Below, piece after piece: positions 50,873-59,838 of a stretch of 64,000 bases of DNA. Position 1 is the stretch's first letter, and every line of letters starts with the position of its first letter. This DNA is from Longimicrobiales bacterium (GTDB lineage: Bacteria; Gemmatimonadota; Gemmatimonadetes; Longimicrobiales; Gaopeijiaceae): the NCBI GenBank assembly GCA_951813395.1, contig OX638356.1, forward strand, positions 1 to 64,000, written 5' to 3'. A program made the position numbers and the translations under genes. The notes under the pieces are model-generated. The model saw only the letters and a list, made by a program, of their open reading frames with translations. It did not search any database and was not told the origin of the DNA.

Positions 50873-52693
50873 CTACTCCGTCGCCCGCCGCCTCCCCCGC
50901 ACCGGCAGAATTATCCGCGACGGGTATTCCCGGCTGTGATGGATGATCTGCCGCGCCGTGTTCCATTCCGTGTCGGTCGCCACCGGGTTGCCGGTGTTCT
51001 GGTTGGGCGCGACGTGCGGGTAGGCGCTGCTCGTCAGGTCGATCCGGATCTTGTGACCGGGTTCGAACGAATGCGCGATGTGGCCCAGGTCGATCTCGTA
51101 GCGCGCGACTTCGCCGGGGGTGAGCAGCTCCTCGCGGTCGAACCCGTTCCGGTAGCGGGCGCGCACGACGCCGATGTTGGGGCCGAGCTTGACCGCCCTG
51201 CCGTCCGGGTAGACATCCATGATGCTCGCGACGAAGTCGGTATCCCGGGCGTCGGTGGCAGCATGGAACTCGATCACGACCCGACCCACGACCTCGACGG
51301 CCTCCTCGATCTCCTCGCTCGTGTAGACCAGCACGTCGTCACGGCGGTGCAGCGGGGTGCGGTCTTCGCCGAGATACATCGCGCCGACGGAGGCGGGGAC
51401 CGGCCTCTGCGGATCGAAGGTGAACCGGTCGGGAGGCGAGTCGGCTTCCGGCGGCGTCCACGCGAGCGCCCCGTCGCCGACAATGGAATTCGCCCTGCCG
51501 CCGCTTGACAGGTACAGGCTCGTCGCCTGGACATCGGCCGGCGGATACTCGTCGAACTCGCGCCACTCCTCGGCGCCGACCACGTAGATCCGCGCCCGCG
51601 GCTGGTCGTAGCTCTCGACAGTCCCCTTCAGGTAGTGGTCGAAGAAGGCCAGGTGCTCCGCCTTGTTGTCGACGAGCGCGTGGGGCTCGAACTCCATGTC
51701 CCCGAGCGTTAGCGTCCCCCCGATGAAGGTCTCGGCATGACCCCAGGGGCCGGCCAGCATGTACTGCTCGTCAGCACCCGGCGAATGGGCCATCATTCCG
51801 TCCCAGTAGAACATGGCGCCCGGCTGGTCGCCGTCGAACCACCCGGTCACGTGGAGGACCGGCAAGTCGAGACCGCGGAAGTCCTCCTCGGTGAAGTGCA
51901 GCCGGTTCCAGTACTCGTTCATCGTGGAGTTTTCGAGGAAGTCGTTGAAGAGCGGCATGTCGCGGCCCATCGCCTCGTCCTGGGTGATGAGCGGCCTGTG
52001 CCAGTAGACGGACTCCAGGTCGATTCCCGCGGCGTTGGCGGTCTGCATGTTCCGCCCCGAAGTCCCGTTGATCCAGTCCAGGGCCCAGGCCATCATCCAC
52101 GCGCCGCCGTAGTAGGGCAGCTCGTGCATCCAGCGCCCGGCCGCTGCTGTCGCGACCATGCACTTCAGCGAGGGCGGGTGCTCGCGTGCCGCCAGCCACT
52201 GGTCGGTCCCCAGGTAGGACACGCCAGCCGTGCACACGTCGCCGTTGGACCAGGGCCGGGATGCCATCCACTCGATCGTGTCGTAGCCGTCTTCGCCCTC
52301 CTGGAAGAAGAAGTCGAACTCCCCGTCCGAATCGCCGCGGCCGCGGACGTCCTGCATGACGACTGCGTAGCCGCGCTCCGCGAAGTACGTGGCCCACCCG
52401 GCCAGGGTGAAGGTCCCCATGGCCATCGTCTTCAGGTACGGCGTCCGAACGATGATGGTGGGGAACGGTCCGCCCTCGGCCGGCATCCAGATGTCGGAGG
52501 ACAGCTCGACGCCGTCGCGCATGGGCGTACGGACATCGAACACGCGCTTGACCTGGGCCGTTTGGGCGGACGCCGGAGTGGTCGACGCGGCCGGAAGGAC
52601 GAAAGCGACCGCGGCGAGCGCCAGGGCGGACAGTCCCGACACCAGCGCGGCCGATCGGCGGGGCATGGAGGAGTGATGACCAGTTCCTGACAT
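50873..52693 (-). CDS. CocE/NonD-family hydrolase, exported
   Basis: 606 residues from MSGTGHHSSMPRRSAALVSG (ATG 52691-52693 behind AAGGAGG at 6-bp spacing). A signal peptide ends near ASAQ. Alpha/beta hydrolase of the X-Pro dipeptidyl-peptidase/cocaine-esterase family: TPMRDGVELSSDIWMPA, then YAVVMQDVRGRGDSDGEF, S159 in GVSYLGTDQWLA, D287 in VTGWFDGDQPGAM, H319 in GPWGHAETF. The C-terminal jelly-roll (IEFHAATDARDTDFVASIMD; RIDLTSSAYPHVAPNQNT) is complete. Cleaves acyl esters, amides or beta-lactam-like substrates. A related enzyme lies at 57848-59770. Confidence 0.93.
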   Translation of the reverse strand: MSGTGHHSSMPRRSAALVSGLSALALAAVAFVLPAASTTPASAQTAQVKRVFDVRTPMRDGVELSSDIWMPAEGGPFPTIIVRTPYLKTMAMGTFTLAGWATYFAERGYAVVMQDVRGRGDSDGEFDFFFQEGEDGYDTIEWMASRPWSNGDVCTAGVSYLGTDQWLAAREHPPSLKCMVATAAAGRWMHELPYYGGAWMMAWALDWINGTSGRNMQTANAAGIDLESVYWHRPLITQDEAMGRDMPLFNDFLENSTMNEYWNRLHFTEEDFRGLDLPVLHVTGWFDGDQPGAMFYWDGMMAHSPGADEQYMLAGPWGHAETFIGGTLTLGDMEFEPHALVDNKAEHLAFFDHYLKGTVESYDQPRARIYVVGAEEWREFDEYPPADVQATSLYLSSGGRANSIVGDGALAWTPPEADSPPDRFTFDPQRPVPASVGAMYLGEDRTPLHRRDDVLVYTSEEIEEAVEVVGRVVIEFHAATDARDTDFVASIMDVYPDGRAVKLGPNIGVVRARYRNGFDREELLTPGEVARYEIDLGHIAHSFEPGHKIRIDLTSSAYPHVAPNQNTGNPVATDTEWNTARQIIHHSREYPSRIILPVRGRRRATE

Positions 52694-52753
52694 GATGCGC
52701 CTCCTTCAGGGCAGCAGCGGAGTCCTGCGGTCAGACTAGGCGGTCGCGGCGCA

Positions 52754-52849
52754 GTCCTCAAGCTCGCCGATCTCAGGCGACGCATCGTCCCGTTCGCAGA
52801 GGCCAGGGGCTATCTGACCGACGAAGACGTCTTCCGCGATATCTCTTGA
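52754..52849 (+). pseudogene. C-terminal remnant of the PIN toxin's antitoxin
   Basis: The frame ends LRRRIVPFAEARGYLTDEDV, FRDIS and a stop overlapping the PIN gene start (TTGA). This tail is typical of antitoxins paired with PIN toxins. Upstream in frame there is no start codon or DNA-binding segment, because the divergent hydrolase gene begins at 52693. The antitoxin is therefore truncated. Confidence 0.45.
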
Positions 52850-53373
52850 GGATCTTCCTCGACACCAGCGTCCTGGTGAGCGCAATGGCGACGCGAGGCA
52901 TCTGTGCGGATGTGCTTCGGGTCGTCATCGCCGATCACGCCCTGGTCGTGAGCGAGACGGTGCTCGACGAGGTGCGGCGCGTGCATTGTGCGAAGCTGGG
53001 GGTACCGGCGGAGACGGTGGAAGCTGCGGAAGTGTTCCTTCGTCGGCACGGGATCGTGATTGACCGTGCGCCGCCGCTCGGGATCACTATTCGGGACCCC
53101 GACGACACTGCGGTGCTCGAGCAAGCGGTGGCAGCACAGGCCGATGTCCTTGTGACCGGAGATCGGGATCTCCTTGAAGTCGAGGAAGCAGTCCGATCCG
53201 AATTGTCTCGCCGCGAGGTCTGTCGGAGGCCCTCAGACGCTGAAACCGGGTGTCAGGTGACTACCGTGCTTGTACACCCGGCATCACCTCCTGTCGTGGT
53301 TTCGCCTCTATCGAGGGACACCACAACCGCGATCTGGATGTCCAGATCGCCTACCTGCGAAGCCACAATGTAG
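52846..53373 (+). CDS. PIN-domain toxin, probably frameshifted near its C-terminus
   Basis: Start TTG AGG gives MRIFLDTSVLVSAMATRGIC: the PIN D in FLDTSVLVS, then E in VVSETVLDEVRR, and D residues in IRDPDDTAVLEQA and LVTGDRDLLEVE. Past residue ~115 the frame loses family character. One base missing near 53190 would restore VEEAVPIRIVSPRGLSEALR and a stop at 53243. As it stands the ORF runs on to 53373 and overlaps the end of the opposing propeller gene. The antitoxin remnant lies just upstream. Catalytic residues are present, so the product may still be toxic or may be dead. Confidence 0.75.
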   Translation: MRIFLDTSVLVSAMATRGICADVLRVVIADHALVVSETVLDEVRRVHCAKLGVPAETVEAAEVFLRRHGIVIDRAPPLGITIRDPDDTAVLEQAVAAQADVLVTGDRDLLEVEEAVRSELSRREVCRRPSDAETGCQVTTVLVHPASPPVVVSPLSRDTTTAIWMSRSPTCEATM

Positions 53374-54626
53374 TCGCGGCCAATCTCCCAGACGCGCCAC
53401 CTGTCGCTGGTTTCCAGTCGGGTCACGATGGCACCCGCCGAGTCGAAGACTGTCCACCATACCTTGTCTTCTCCAGGCATGTCATAGTCCCGTACCCACA
53501 GGCATCCGAGGTCGTCCCCTATCACCCGATCGAACATGGGGAGGGTTGAAGCCATTGGAACGTCTCGATCCTGGTTGGGATCCTCTTCAATCAGCGCCCT
53601 TCGGTGACCTTCATCGGGATTCACCGGCGATCTGTCCAATCGGATGATGCGCTCCAGTGAGCCATGCGGTCCATGCGCCCGTAGTTCATAGGTATCGTTG
53701 GGACCCGCAATGACGCGTGACCCCCAGACGCCGACTACCATCCGTCTGGTGTATCTGAGCGGTCCCATGTACCTGTCGCTTCTTTGGGTATGGTACTCCA
53801 TATGTGGGTATGGACCGACGATCGACACCGGATTCCCCGTCGCATCCCATATTTCAACCACACCCTCTTTCCGCTCATACTCTGCCCGCTGGTTCCAGTT
53901 GGCGAACAATTCGTTGACGTCGAACTCCACGACGCGTTCGAACGCGAACCGATCGCGTCCAATAGCACCACGCAGCAGGAGCTCCGGCGCCTCATGCATT
54001 CTGGTTGTGCGCCCGAGATTGCCTCTTGTGTCGAACACCGTAAGCCTGAGCAGCCGAGGGTCCCACACAACCACCGAATCTGCGCCCCATCTGTGCAGAC
54101 CCCCGATGGAGTTGAATTCTCCCGGCCCCTCACCTCTGCCTCCCCATGTGCGGACGTATGTCCCATCCTCCCCATACTCCCGTATAGCCCCTCGATCCGC
54201 GACAAGGACTCCGCCCTCGGGCAGACGAATCGCACCACCGATCGACGCGAACTGGTATTCCGCGGGAGCCGTAAGGCTCTGACCTATCGTCAGAGTTGGC
54301 TCTTCACCAACGCTCCACGGGTCGGCGTTGCTGACCGAGTCCTTGTTCTCCGAAATCACTACCCCCACGCTGTCTCGAACCACCATCCGATCCCGGACCA
54401 CTTCCATATCGCCACTACACGCGCCGATCACCAGAAATGTCGCAACGGCCCACAGATGGTGCCTGGGCGCTCCCGGCCGCCGGGGTCCGGTCACTGCAGG
54501 GGCGCGGGCCGGGATGCTGCAAACTCGGCGAACATTTCGAGGGTCTGGTTGGGGCCGCGGTGGGCCGCGCCATTGTGCGGCCATGGTGCTCCTGAGCGCA
54601 TCCATTGTTCCGTTCCGAGTCTTCAT
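53253..54626 (-). CDS. Six-bladed beta-propeller lipoprotein
   Basis: 457 residues from MKTRNGTMDALRSTMAAQWR (ATG 54624-54626); a later start nearer the signal is possible because the lipobox (FLVIGACSGD) lies at residue ~70. After it comes VVRDSVGVVISENKDSVS, then AIRLPEGGVLVADRGAIREY, WGGRGEGPGEFNSIGG, VVWDPRLLRLTVFDTRG and LGCLWVRDYDMPGEDKVWW. Same build as the propeller at 30254. It ends antisense to the PIN ORF by 120 bp. Function unknown. Confidence 0.87.
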   Translation of the reverse strand: MKTRNGTMDALRSTMAAQWRGPPRPQPDPRNVRRVCSIPARAPAVTGPRRPGAPRHHLWAVATFLVIGACSGDMEVVRDRMVVRDSVGVVISENKDSVSNADPWSVGEEPTLTIGQSLTAPAEYQFASIGGAIRLPEGGVLVADRGAIREYGEDGTYVRTWGGRGEGPGEFNSIGGLHRWGADSVVVWDPRLLRLTVFDTRGNLGRTTRMHEAPELLLRGAIGRDRFAFERVVEFDVNELFANWNQRAEYERKEGVVEIWDATGNPVSIVGPYPHMEYHTQRSDRYMGPLRYTRRMVVGVWGSRVIAGPNDTYELRAHGPHGSLERIIRLDRSPVNPDEGHRRALIEEDPNQDRDVPMASTLPMFDRVIGDDLGCLWVRDYDMPGEDKVWWTVFDSAGAIVTRLETSDRWRVWEIGRDYIVASQVGDLDIQIAVVVSLDRGETTTGGDAGCTSTVVT

Positions 54627-56036
54627 GTTTCCAAGCCTCCCTCTATGGGGATCAAGTGCGCGAGGGGGCGTTCCCCGAGCCCTCGACATAGTCCTGCAAG
54701 CCACAATGATCCGCTACCTCGACATTTCGCAACAACCCTCTCCCTTGGGCCCCGGATGGGTTGCTAAATGCTGTCCAGGGAAATCGGGGGCACTATAGGT
54801 CCACCAAGCGAGGCGGCAAGCCTTCCAGCGGGCCAGCCGGGGGCTGTCGCGGGCATCCGGATCTCCGTCGGCCGAGGACGCGGCGGTGCTTCGCCTTCCA
54901 AAGCCGGACGAATCAACTTGCCGAGGCGCAGGGCATGGGACCGGCGAGGCTCAGTTCCCAAAGTGGAAGAACTGGAATCTCCGTACCAGACACCTTATCC
55001 CATGCAATAGCTCGTTCGGTACTGCCAACAAATGCCAATAGCGATGTGCCGCGCAACCGCGAACTCGCGACGATCCGTGCGCTAGCGACATCGATTACCT
55101 CCACCAACGTGTCAAAAGCGTCGACACCATCGCCCCTCAATATGTAGGCATCGCGCTCCGGATGCGCGTCTCGGGGGCGCGGAATGACATGTTTGGCCCA
55201 CTCATCGGAGGGTATATTCATCATGACCCACAACCTGCCACTAGTGTCTCGCTGCAGATCCACAATGGTTGGTGGGGGTGGCTGGTCCGGGTCAATCGGA
55301 AACTCCCTGCCGTGACCAGGAAACCAATCCACCTCTTGCACCAGCCGGTCAAGCCGCTGTCCTGTGGTCGCGTCCCAAAGATCCAGCTCGTAGCGATTCC
55401 TATTTGCTGCCCAAAGCCTTCCGTCCACTTCCGCAGACAAGAGCACCCGAATGACTCCCATCTCGGTCTCCGAGGTGCCAGGAGCATGCGCTTCAGTAGT
55501 TTCGTCAAAGGAATACAGCAACTCCCCGTCCAACCCAAAGGAGTGAAGAACGTAACCCGCCCGATCCGAGGTGAAAAGCAGCGCGTTCACCACATAGAGC
55601 GAGTCGTGCACCAGCGCCGCACCCCCAAGTGCGTAACGGCCTGCAGGATACAGGCCCTCACGCAGGACCTGGAAAGACTGGGCGTCCAGCACCGTAACGC
55701 GGGCTTGGAGCGGGTCAATGACGTGCAGTTCGTTGCCGCGGGACTTGATCCAACGAACCCACCTGTACTCTCCGGGCCCTGCGCCATGCCGCCCCACGTT
55801 CCGCAAGCCGCCGGAGGGGGAAAACACCGTTAACTGACTGTCCGCCTCATTGAAGACCACAGCCACCCTTCCGTCTGGAAGACCTTCCGACTCAGCGATC
55901 GTGCCCAGCACCGACTCCCCGTCGCCACCCAGCACCCCTACCTCGGAAAAGGCAACGGAACACTGGCGAATCGGGTCAAGTACCAATTGCCGTTCCGACT
56001 GACCAGCGGCAATCTCCGGAAACAGGAGTAACGTAG

Positions 56037-57458
56037 CTAGCAGGCCGTGGAAGAAGTGGCCTGCTGGGGAGCCGGTTGTGGAAGCGGCGAGAACGACGTG
56101 ATTGCGGTTTTGTTGTGCATCAGGCGGCCTGAGCGGCGGACGGGCCCGACCTGTGTGCCCAGGAGGCCGAGAATGCGCCCAATATGGCGAAGAATGGCGG
56201 CAAAACCGCGTGCGGATGCGTCGGCGAGAGCCGCGGCCGCCGCTGCGAGGCCCTGCAGGCCACGCGGGGTGCCGAAGCCGAAACATGTGCGCATCACCAG
56301 CGAGAGGTTGAAGGCCGCGGCGTGAACGAGCATCCGTTTTCGGATCTCCTCGTGTCCGCGAACGTGGACGCGGCGCAACCCTCCGCTGCCGAGCAGGTGC
56401 GCGAACGTCCGCTCCAGCTTCTCCCCTCGCTCGCGCAGCAGCCGCTTTCCCCGCTCGCCCTTGATGCGGCGGCGGTTGCCGTACACGGCCTCCTGCGCGT
56501 CCCGCTTGCCCTTCCACTTCCGGCGGCCCCGGTTCGGCTCGCTCACATAGGTTCGCAGTCCCCGCTTCTTCACGCCCGTCATGGTCGCGTTCGAGTGGTA
56601 GCCCTTGTCGCCCACCACTTCCTTCGGCTCCGCTCCCACATCCGCCAGCCGCTGCTCCGTCTCGTCCAGCGTCACCGGCAGCGACGCGGTGTCGCCACCG
56701 TCCATCGTCTGCACCGTGACGGCGGCCACCGCACCGGTCTCCATGTCCACCCCCACCTCGAGCTTGTGAGCCAGGCGGGTCCTGCCGTCCTTCATCTTCG
56801 TGATCCGCGCCTCCGGGTCGTGCGGATGCTTCCAGTCCTTGTTCGACCCCTTCTTCGGGCGCTTGCGGTCCATCTTCGCAAGGTCCTGCCGCGTCGGCGT
56901 CTCGATCCCCGACGCTTTCGCCAACTGCTCCAGCCACGCGTCGTACTCCGTCCCCTCATCACGCCTCACGATCGCACGCATCGCCGCGTTCGCCTCCAGC
57001 GTCGTCGAATCCACCCCCACCGTCTTGCCTCGCAGCAGCCCCGACTCCTGCAGCCGTTCCAGCACCCAGCCGAACACCGCCCCGTGGGCTTCCAGGCTCA
57101 GCCGCTTGCGCGTCTTCGACAGCGTGGAATGCTCCGGCGGCGTCTTCGCCAGACCGTAGCCCAGAAACTCCCGCAACGAGATCGAGTCCCTGCACCGCCA
57201 CGCGATACCCCGCTCCGAGCCGATCCCCTCCAGGTATCCCACCATCAGCATCCGGAAGTACACGCCCGGTGGAAGGCCCGGCCTACCCATCCGCTCCGCG
57301 TAAAACTCCCGGCACGTCTCCTCCGCGAACTCGTCGAAACCGCTCTTGCGCAGCAGCTTGTCCAGCGCCGCGTAGAACGGGTTGTCCAGCGCCCCGACCG
57401 CACTGGCCGCGATGAACAGCTCCTCCTGCCGCTCACCGGGCATCTTGCCTATCGCCAT
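56037..57458 (-). CDS. IS5-like DDE transposase whose stop codon comes from the target duplication
   Basis: 473 residues from MAIGKMPGERQEELFIAASA (ATG 57456-57458, after GAGAGGTGAC; a GTG at 57467 would add three residues). N-terminal GLPPGVYFRMLMVGYLEGIG, first D in KTVGVDSTTLEANAAMR, then the RKRPKKGSNKDWKHPHDPEA and RITKMKDGRTRLAHKLEVGV block, D in VVGDKGYHSNATM, E in KRLLRERGEKLERTFAHLL, and VHAAAFNLSLVMRTC. The last codon TGC is followed by TAG at 56039-56037, which belongs to the CTAG target copy rather than to the element. IS1182-like in parts; family assignment within the IS4/IS5 superfamily is uncertain. Confidence 0.9.
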   Translation of the reverse strand: MAIGKMPGERQEELFIAASAVGALDNPFYAALDKLLRKSGFDEFAEETCREFYAERMGRPGLPPGVYFRMLMVGYLEGIGSERGIAWRCRDSISLREFLGYGLAKTPPEHSTLSKTRKRLSLEAHGAVFGWVLERLQESGLLRGKTVGVDSTTLEANAAMRAIVRRDEGTEYDAWLEQLAKASGIETPTRQDLAKMDRKRPKKGSNKDWKHPHDPEARITKMKDGRTRLAHKLEVGVDMETGAVAAVTVQTMDGGDTASLPVTLDETEQRLADVGAEPKEVVGDKGYHSNATMTGVKKRGLRTYVSEPNRGRRKWKGKRDAQEAVYGNRRRIKGERGKRLLRERGEKLERTFAHLLGSGGLRRVHVRGHEEIRKRMLVHAAAFNLSLVMRTCFGFGTPRGLQGLAAAAAALADASARGFAAILRHIGRILGLLGTQVGPVRRSGRLMHNKTAITSFSPLPQPAPQQATSSTAC

Positions 57459-57545
57459 CGCCGTCACCTCTCGCTGAGGTCCGAGTGTCCTCCTAATTTA
57501 ACTCATTCACAAGAGCCTCGTGGGGCGGATTTTATCCACGGCCTG
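56041..57545. mobile_element. IS5-like insertion sequence with CTAG target duplication
   Basis: 1505 bp. Inverted ends CAGGCCGTGGAAGAAGTGGC (left) and CAGGCCGTGGATAAAATCCG (right, inverted) share their first 11 bases and more. CTAG flanks both sides (56037-56040 and 57546-57549), a 4-bp target duplication of the type made by IS5-group elements. It interrupts the propeller gene 8 codons after its start. Confidence 0.9.
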
Positions 57546-57598
57546 CTAGTCCAAACCGGTAGGCAGAGATCATAACGGATCGGCGGCAACCACGGTCG

Positions 57599-57655
57599 CT
57601 AGTCCGCGGCCGCCATGGCCACGAACACCAACGGGAACAGCTTACGGGTCGTCAT
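57599..57655 (-). CDS. 18-codon ORF before the disrupted propeller gene
   Basis: ATG 57653-57655 follows GGAGGGACATTC, an excellent Shine-Dalgarno, and encodes MTTRKLFPLVFVAMAAAD. It looks like the start of a signal peptide cut short by a stop. It may be a truncated gene start or a leader peptide; the propeller start lies 26 bp beyond its stop. Confidence 0.4.
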   Translation of the reverse strand: MTTRKLFPLVFVAMAAAD

Positions 57656-57847
57656 GAATGTCCCTCCTTTAGGCGGGTGAGAGTTCACCAAGCACCCCCA
57701 CCATGGGGGTCTCGATTGCAGACCGACTCCAAGTACCGCAGGTTCGGTTTTCGAACGTTATGTAACGCAAGGTCACTTCGCCATGTTCCAATCCGGCGCC
57801 ACGTCGTTCAAGGCACGCGTCGGGGCCGACTTCCTCCCGTCGTGGTT

Positions 57848-59770
57848 CTACCCCCCCGGATTCACCAACACCGTAACATGCGTCGGATGCTCCCCCGACC
57901 GATATACCCGCTTCGTCGCCTTCGCGAAATCCCCCTCCACCGCCTCGAAGATATTCGGCACCCACGTCTGCGGGTTCCGGTCGATGATCGGGAACCAGGT
58001 GCTCTGGACCTGCACCATGATCCTGTGACCGGCCAGGAAGCGGTGGTCGCGGTCGCGCAGGCTGATCGCGTAGGAAGTGACTTCGTTCGGGACGACGGGC
58101 TCGGGAACGCGGAAGCTGTTGCGGAAACGGGCGCGGAAGACCTCACCGGCGACCATGTACTGGTAGCCCCGTAAGGCCGGATTGGGGTGATCGTCCGGGT
58201 AGACGTCGATCAGCTTCACGATCCAGTCAGCCCCGCCGCCGCTGGTCGACGCGTAGAGGTGGGCCACGATGTCGCCCGTGATCGCCAACCCCTCCTCCAG
58301 CGGCTCCGACTCCCAGGTCAGCACGTCCGGCCGGCCATCGACGAAGCGCTGGTCCTCGGCCTGCCAGAAGTGCCAGCGGTCGTAGTGGATCGGCCGGTAC
58401 TGGAAGGGTACCGGGTTGTCGGGGTCGGAGACGTACTCGTCGTAGGCGGTGTCGTCGCCGTCGGACGCCGGCGGCGGGTCGAACGAGACGACGCCGTCGG
58501 CGCGCAGGTACACGTTGCGCGGCACCATGCCCTCGGCGGGCCAGCTGTCGTACTGTTTCCACTCGTTGGAGCCGGTCTGGAAGGTGATCGCCTCGGCGGC
58601 GGGCAGCGAGCCCTTGTCCTTCAGCCAGTAGGCGAACCACGGGGCGTGGATCTCGTCGCGGAAGTAGCGGGCGGTCTCGCTCTCCAGGTCGAATTCGAGC
58701 ACCTGCCGGCCGACCTCCTCGAAGCTCCAGCCGCCGTGCCGCCAGGGGCCGAGCACGAGGAAGTTCTCGTTGTCGTCGTCGTCCGCCTCCAGCTGCTTGT
58801 AGACCTCGATGGGGCCGTAGAAGTCCTCGGCGTCCCACCAGCCGGTAACGTGAAGCGCGGGGACGGTCATGCCCTGCAGGTACGGGAAGACGCCGCACAT
58901 CTCGGTCTCCCAGTACTCGTCCATGTTCGGGTGCGCCACGTAGTCGTTCCACATGCGGGACTTGCCGTTCAGCACCTCGGTGACCCGGGAAAGCGGGCCC
59001 ATCTCCAGGTAGCGCCTGTACTTGTCCCAGGGACCCTCGGGAGGCCAATCCTCCGGCGGCATTTCGAACCGCACGGCCGCCTCGTAGGCGTAGCTGAACC
59101 GGAAGGCGCCGTTGTGGTGAAAGTCGTCGCCGATGAACATGTCGGCGCAGCTCGCCTGCGGTGAGACCGCGGCCAGGGCGGGGTGGGGGTCGACCATCGC
59201 GCGCGTCGCCAGGAAGCCGCCGTACGAGATGCCCCACGTGCCGACCCGGCCGTTGTTGCCGGGCACGTTGTTCACCAGCCACTCGATGGTGTCGTAGAAG
59301 TCGGTGGACTCGTCGGTGCCGTCCACGTCTTCGGGAAGGCGATTCGGACGGAGGGTCACGAAGTCGCCCTCCGACTGGTAGCGCCCGCGCAGGTCCTGCA
59401 GGACGAAGATGTACCCCTCGTCGAAGAACTCCTCGTACCAGTCCAGCCGGATCGAGTAGTCCTGCTCCTGCGGGTTGGCGTAGTAGGGCGTGCGCTCCAG
59501 CATGATCGGGAGCGGCTCGGTTTGGCCCCGCGGGATGTAGATCTCGGTGTGCAGCCGCACCCCGTCGCGCATGGGGACCATGACGTCCCACTTTGGCTCG
59601 AAGATGGCCGCGAGGTCGAGGTCGGCGCGGTCCTCGTACGGGTACCGCGTCATGAGCTCGTCCTGGGCGTGGGCGGGGGCGGGGGCCACGAGAAGGGCGG
59701 CCCCGGCCAGGAGGGAGAGTGAGTATATGAGTATATGAGTATACCCGTCGCCCGGGCCGCGTCGTCGCAT
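57848..59770 (-). CDS. CocE/NonD-family hydrolase, exported, with a repeat in its signal-peptide codons
   Basis: 640 residues from MRRRGPGDGYTHILIYSLSL (ATG 59768-59770), with a signal peptide ending near PAHAQ. The alpha/beta hydrolase has VPMRDGVRLHTEIYIPRGQT, FVLQDLRGRYQSEGDF, S182 in WGISYGGFLATR, D313 in VTGWWDAEDFYG and H345 in LGPWRHGGWSFEE. The C-terminal jelly-roll ends TWVPNIFEAVEGDFAKATKR. Related to the enzyme at 50873-52693 but longer, with extra helices in the cap. The codons for GYTHILIYS are made of an 8-bp tandem repeat (59721-59744), so a change in copy number would shift the frame. Ester or amide hydrolysis; substrate unknown. Confidence 0.92.
   Translation of the reverse strand: MRRRGPGDGYTHILIYSLSLLAGAALLVAPAPAHAQDELMTRYPYEDRADLDLAAIFEPKWDVMVPMRDGVRLHTEIYIPRGQTEPLPIMLERTPYYANPQEQDYSIRLDWYEEFFDEGYIFVLQDLRGRYQSEGDFVTLRPNRLPEDVDGTDESTDFYDTIEWLVNNVPGNNGRVGTWGISYGGFLATRAMVDPHPALAAVSPQASCADMFIGDDFHHNGAFRFSYAYEAAVRFEMPPEDWPPEGPWDKYRRYLEMGPLSRVTEVLNGKSRMWNDYVAHPNMDEYWETEMCGVFPYLQGMTVPALHVTGWWDAEDFYGPIEVYKQLEADDDDNENFLVLGPWRHGGWSFEEVGRQVLEFDLESETARYFRDEIHAPWFAYWLKDKGSLPAAEAITFQTGSNEWKQYDSWPAEGMVPRNVYLRADGVVSFDPPPASDGDDTAYDEYVSDPDNPVPFQYRPIHYDRWHFWQAEDQRFVDGRPDVLTWESEPLEEGLAITGDIVAHLYASTSGGGADWIVKLIDVYPDDHPNPALRGYQYMVAGEVFRARFRNSFRVPEPVVPNEVTSYAISLRDRDHRFLAGHRIMVQVQSTWFPIIDRNPQTWVPNIFEAVEGDFAKATKRVYRSGEHPTHVTVLVNPGG
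59721..59744. repeat. Three tandem copies of an 8-bp unit in a signal-peptide coding region
   Basis: GAGTATAT at 59721-59728 and 59729-59736, then GAGTATAC at 59737-59744. It is inside the hydrolase gene 57848-59770, about 10 codons from the start. Eight is not a multiple of three. Confidence 0.85.
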
Positions 59771-59838
59771 GTCCAGCCTCTTTCGGAAAATGGTGCGCTA
59801 CAGGCATTCTTGGGACGCACACCCGAAGGGAGCAACTC

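Larger units (their letters stand above)
54913..57573 (-). pseudogene. Six-bladed beta-propeller gene split by an IS5-like element in its signal peptide
   Basis: Reading from ATG 57571-57573: M-I-S-A-Y-R-F-G, then the element, then L-A-T-L-L-L-F-P-E-I-A-A-G-Q-S from 56040. Removing 56041-57545 and one CTAG rejoins a perfect signal peptide and a 383-aa propeller. Its blades include LPDGRVAVVFNEADSQLTVF, NVGRHGAGPGEYRWVR, ELHVIDPLQARVTVLD and EVDGRLWAANRNRYELDLWD. It ends at 54913. Without excision the body lacks a start and export signal, so it is inactive. A short ORF with its own Shine-Dalgarno (57599-57655) precedes it. Confidence 0.88.

Noticed and set aside
55162-55833. Plus-strand frame antisense to the broken propeller gene
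   Set aside because: The propeller frame has clear blades and a motif; this frame has none.
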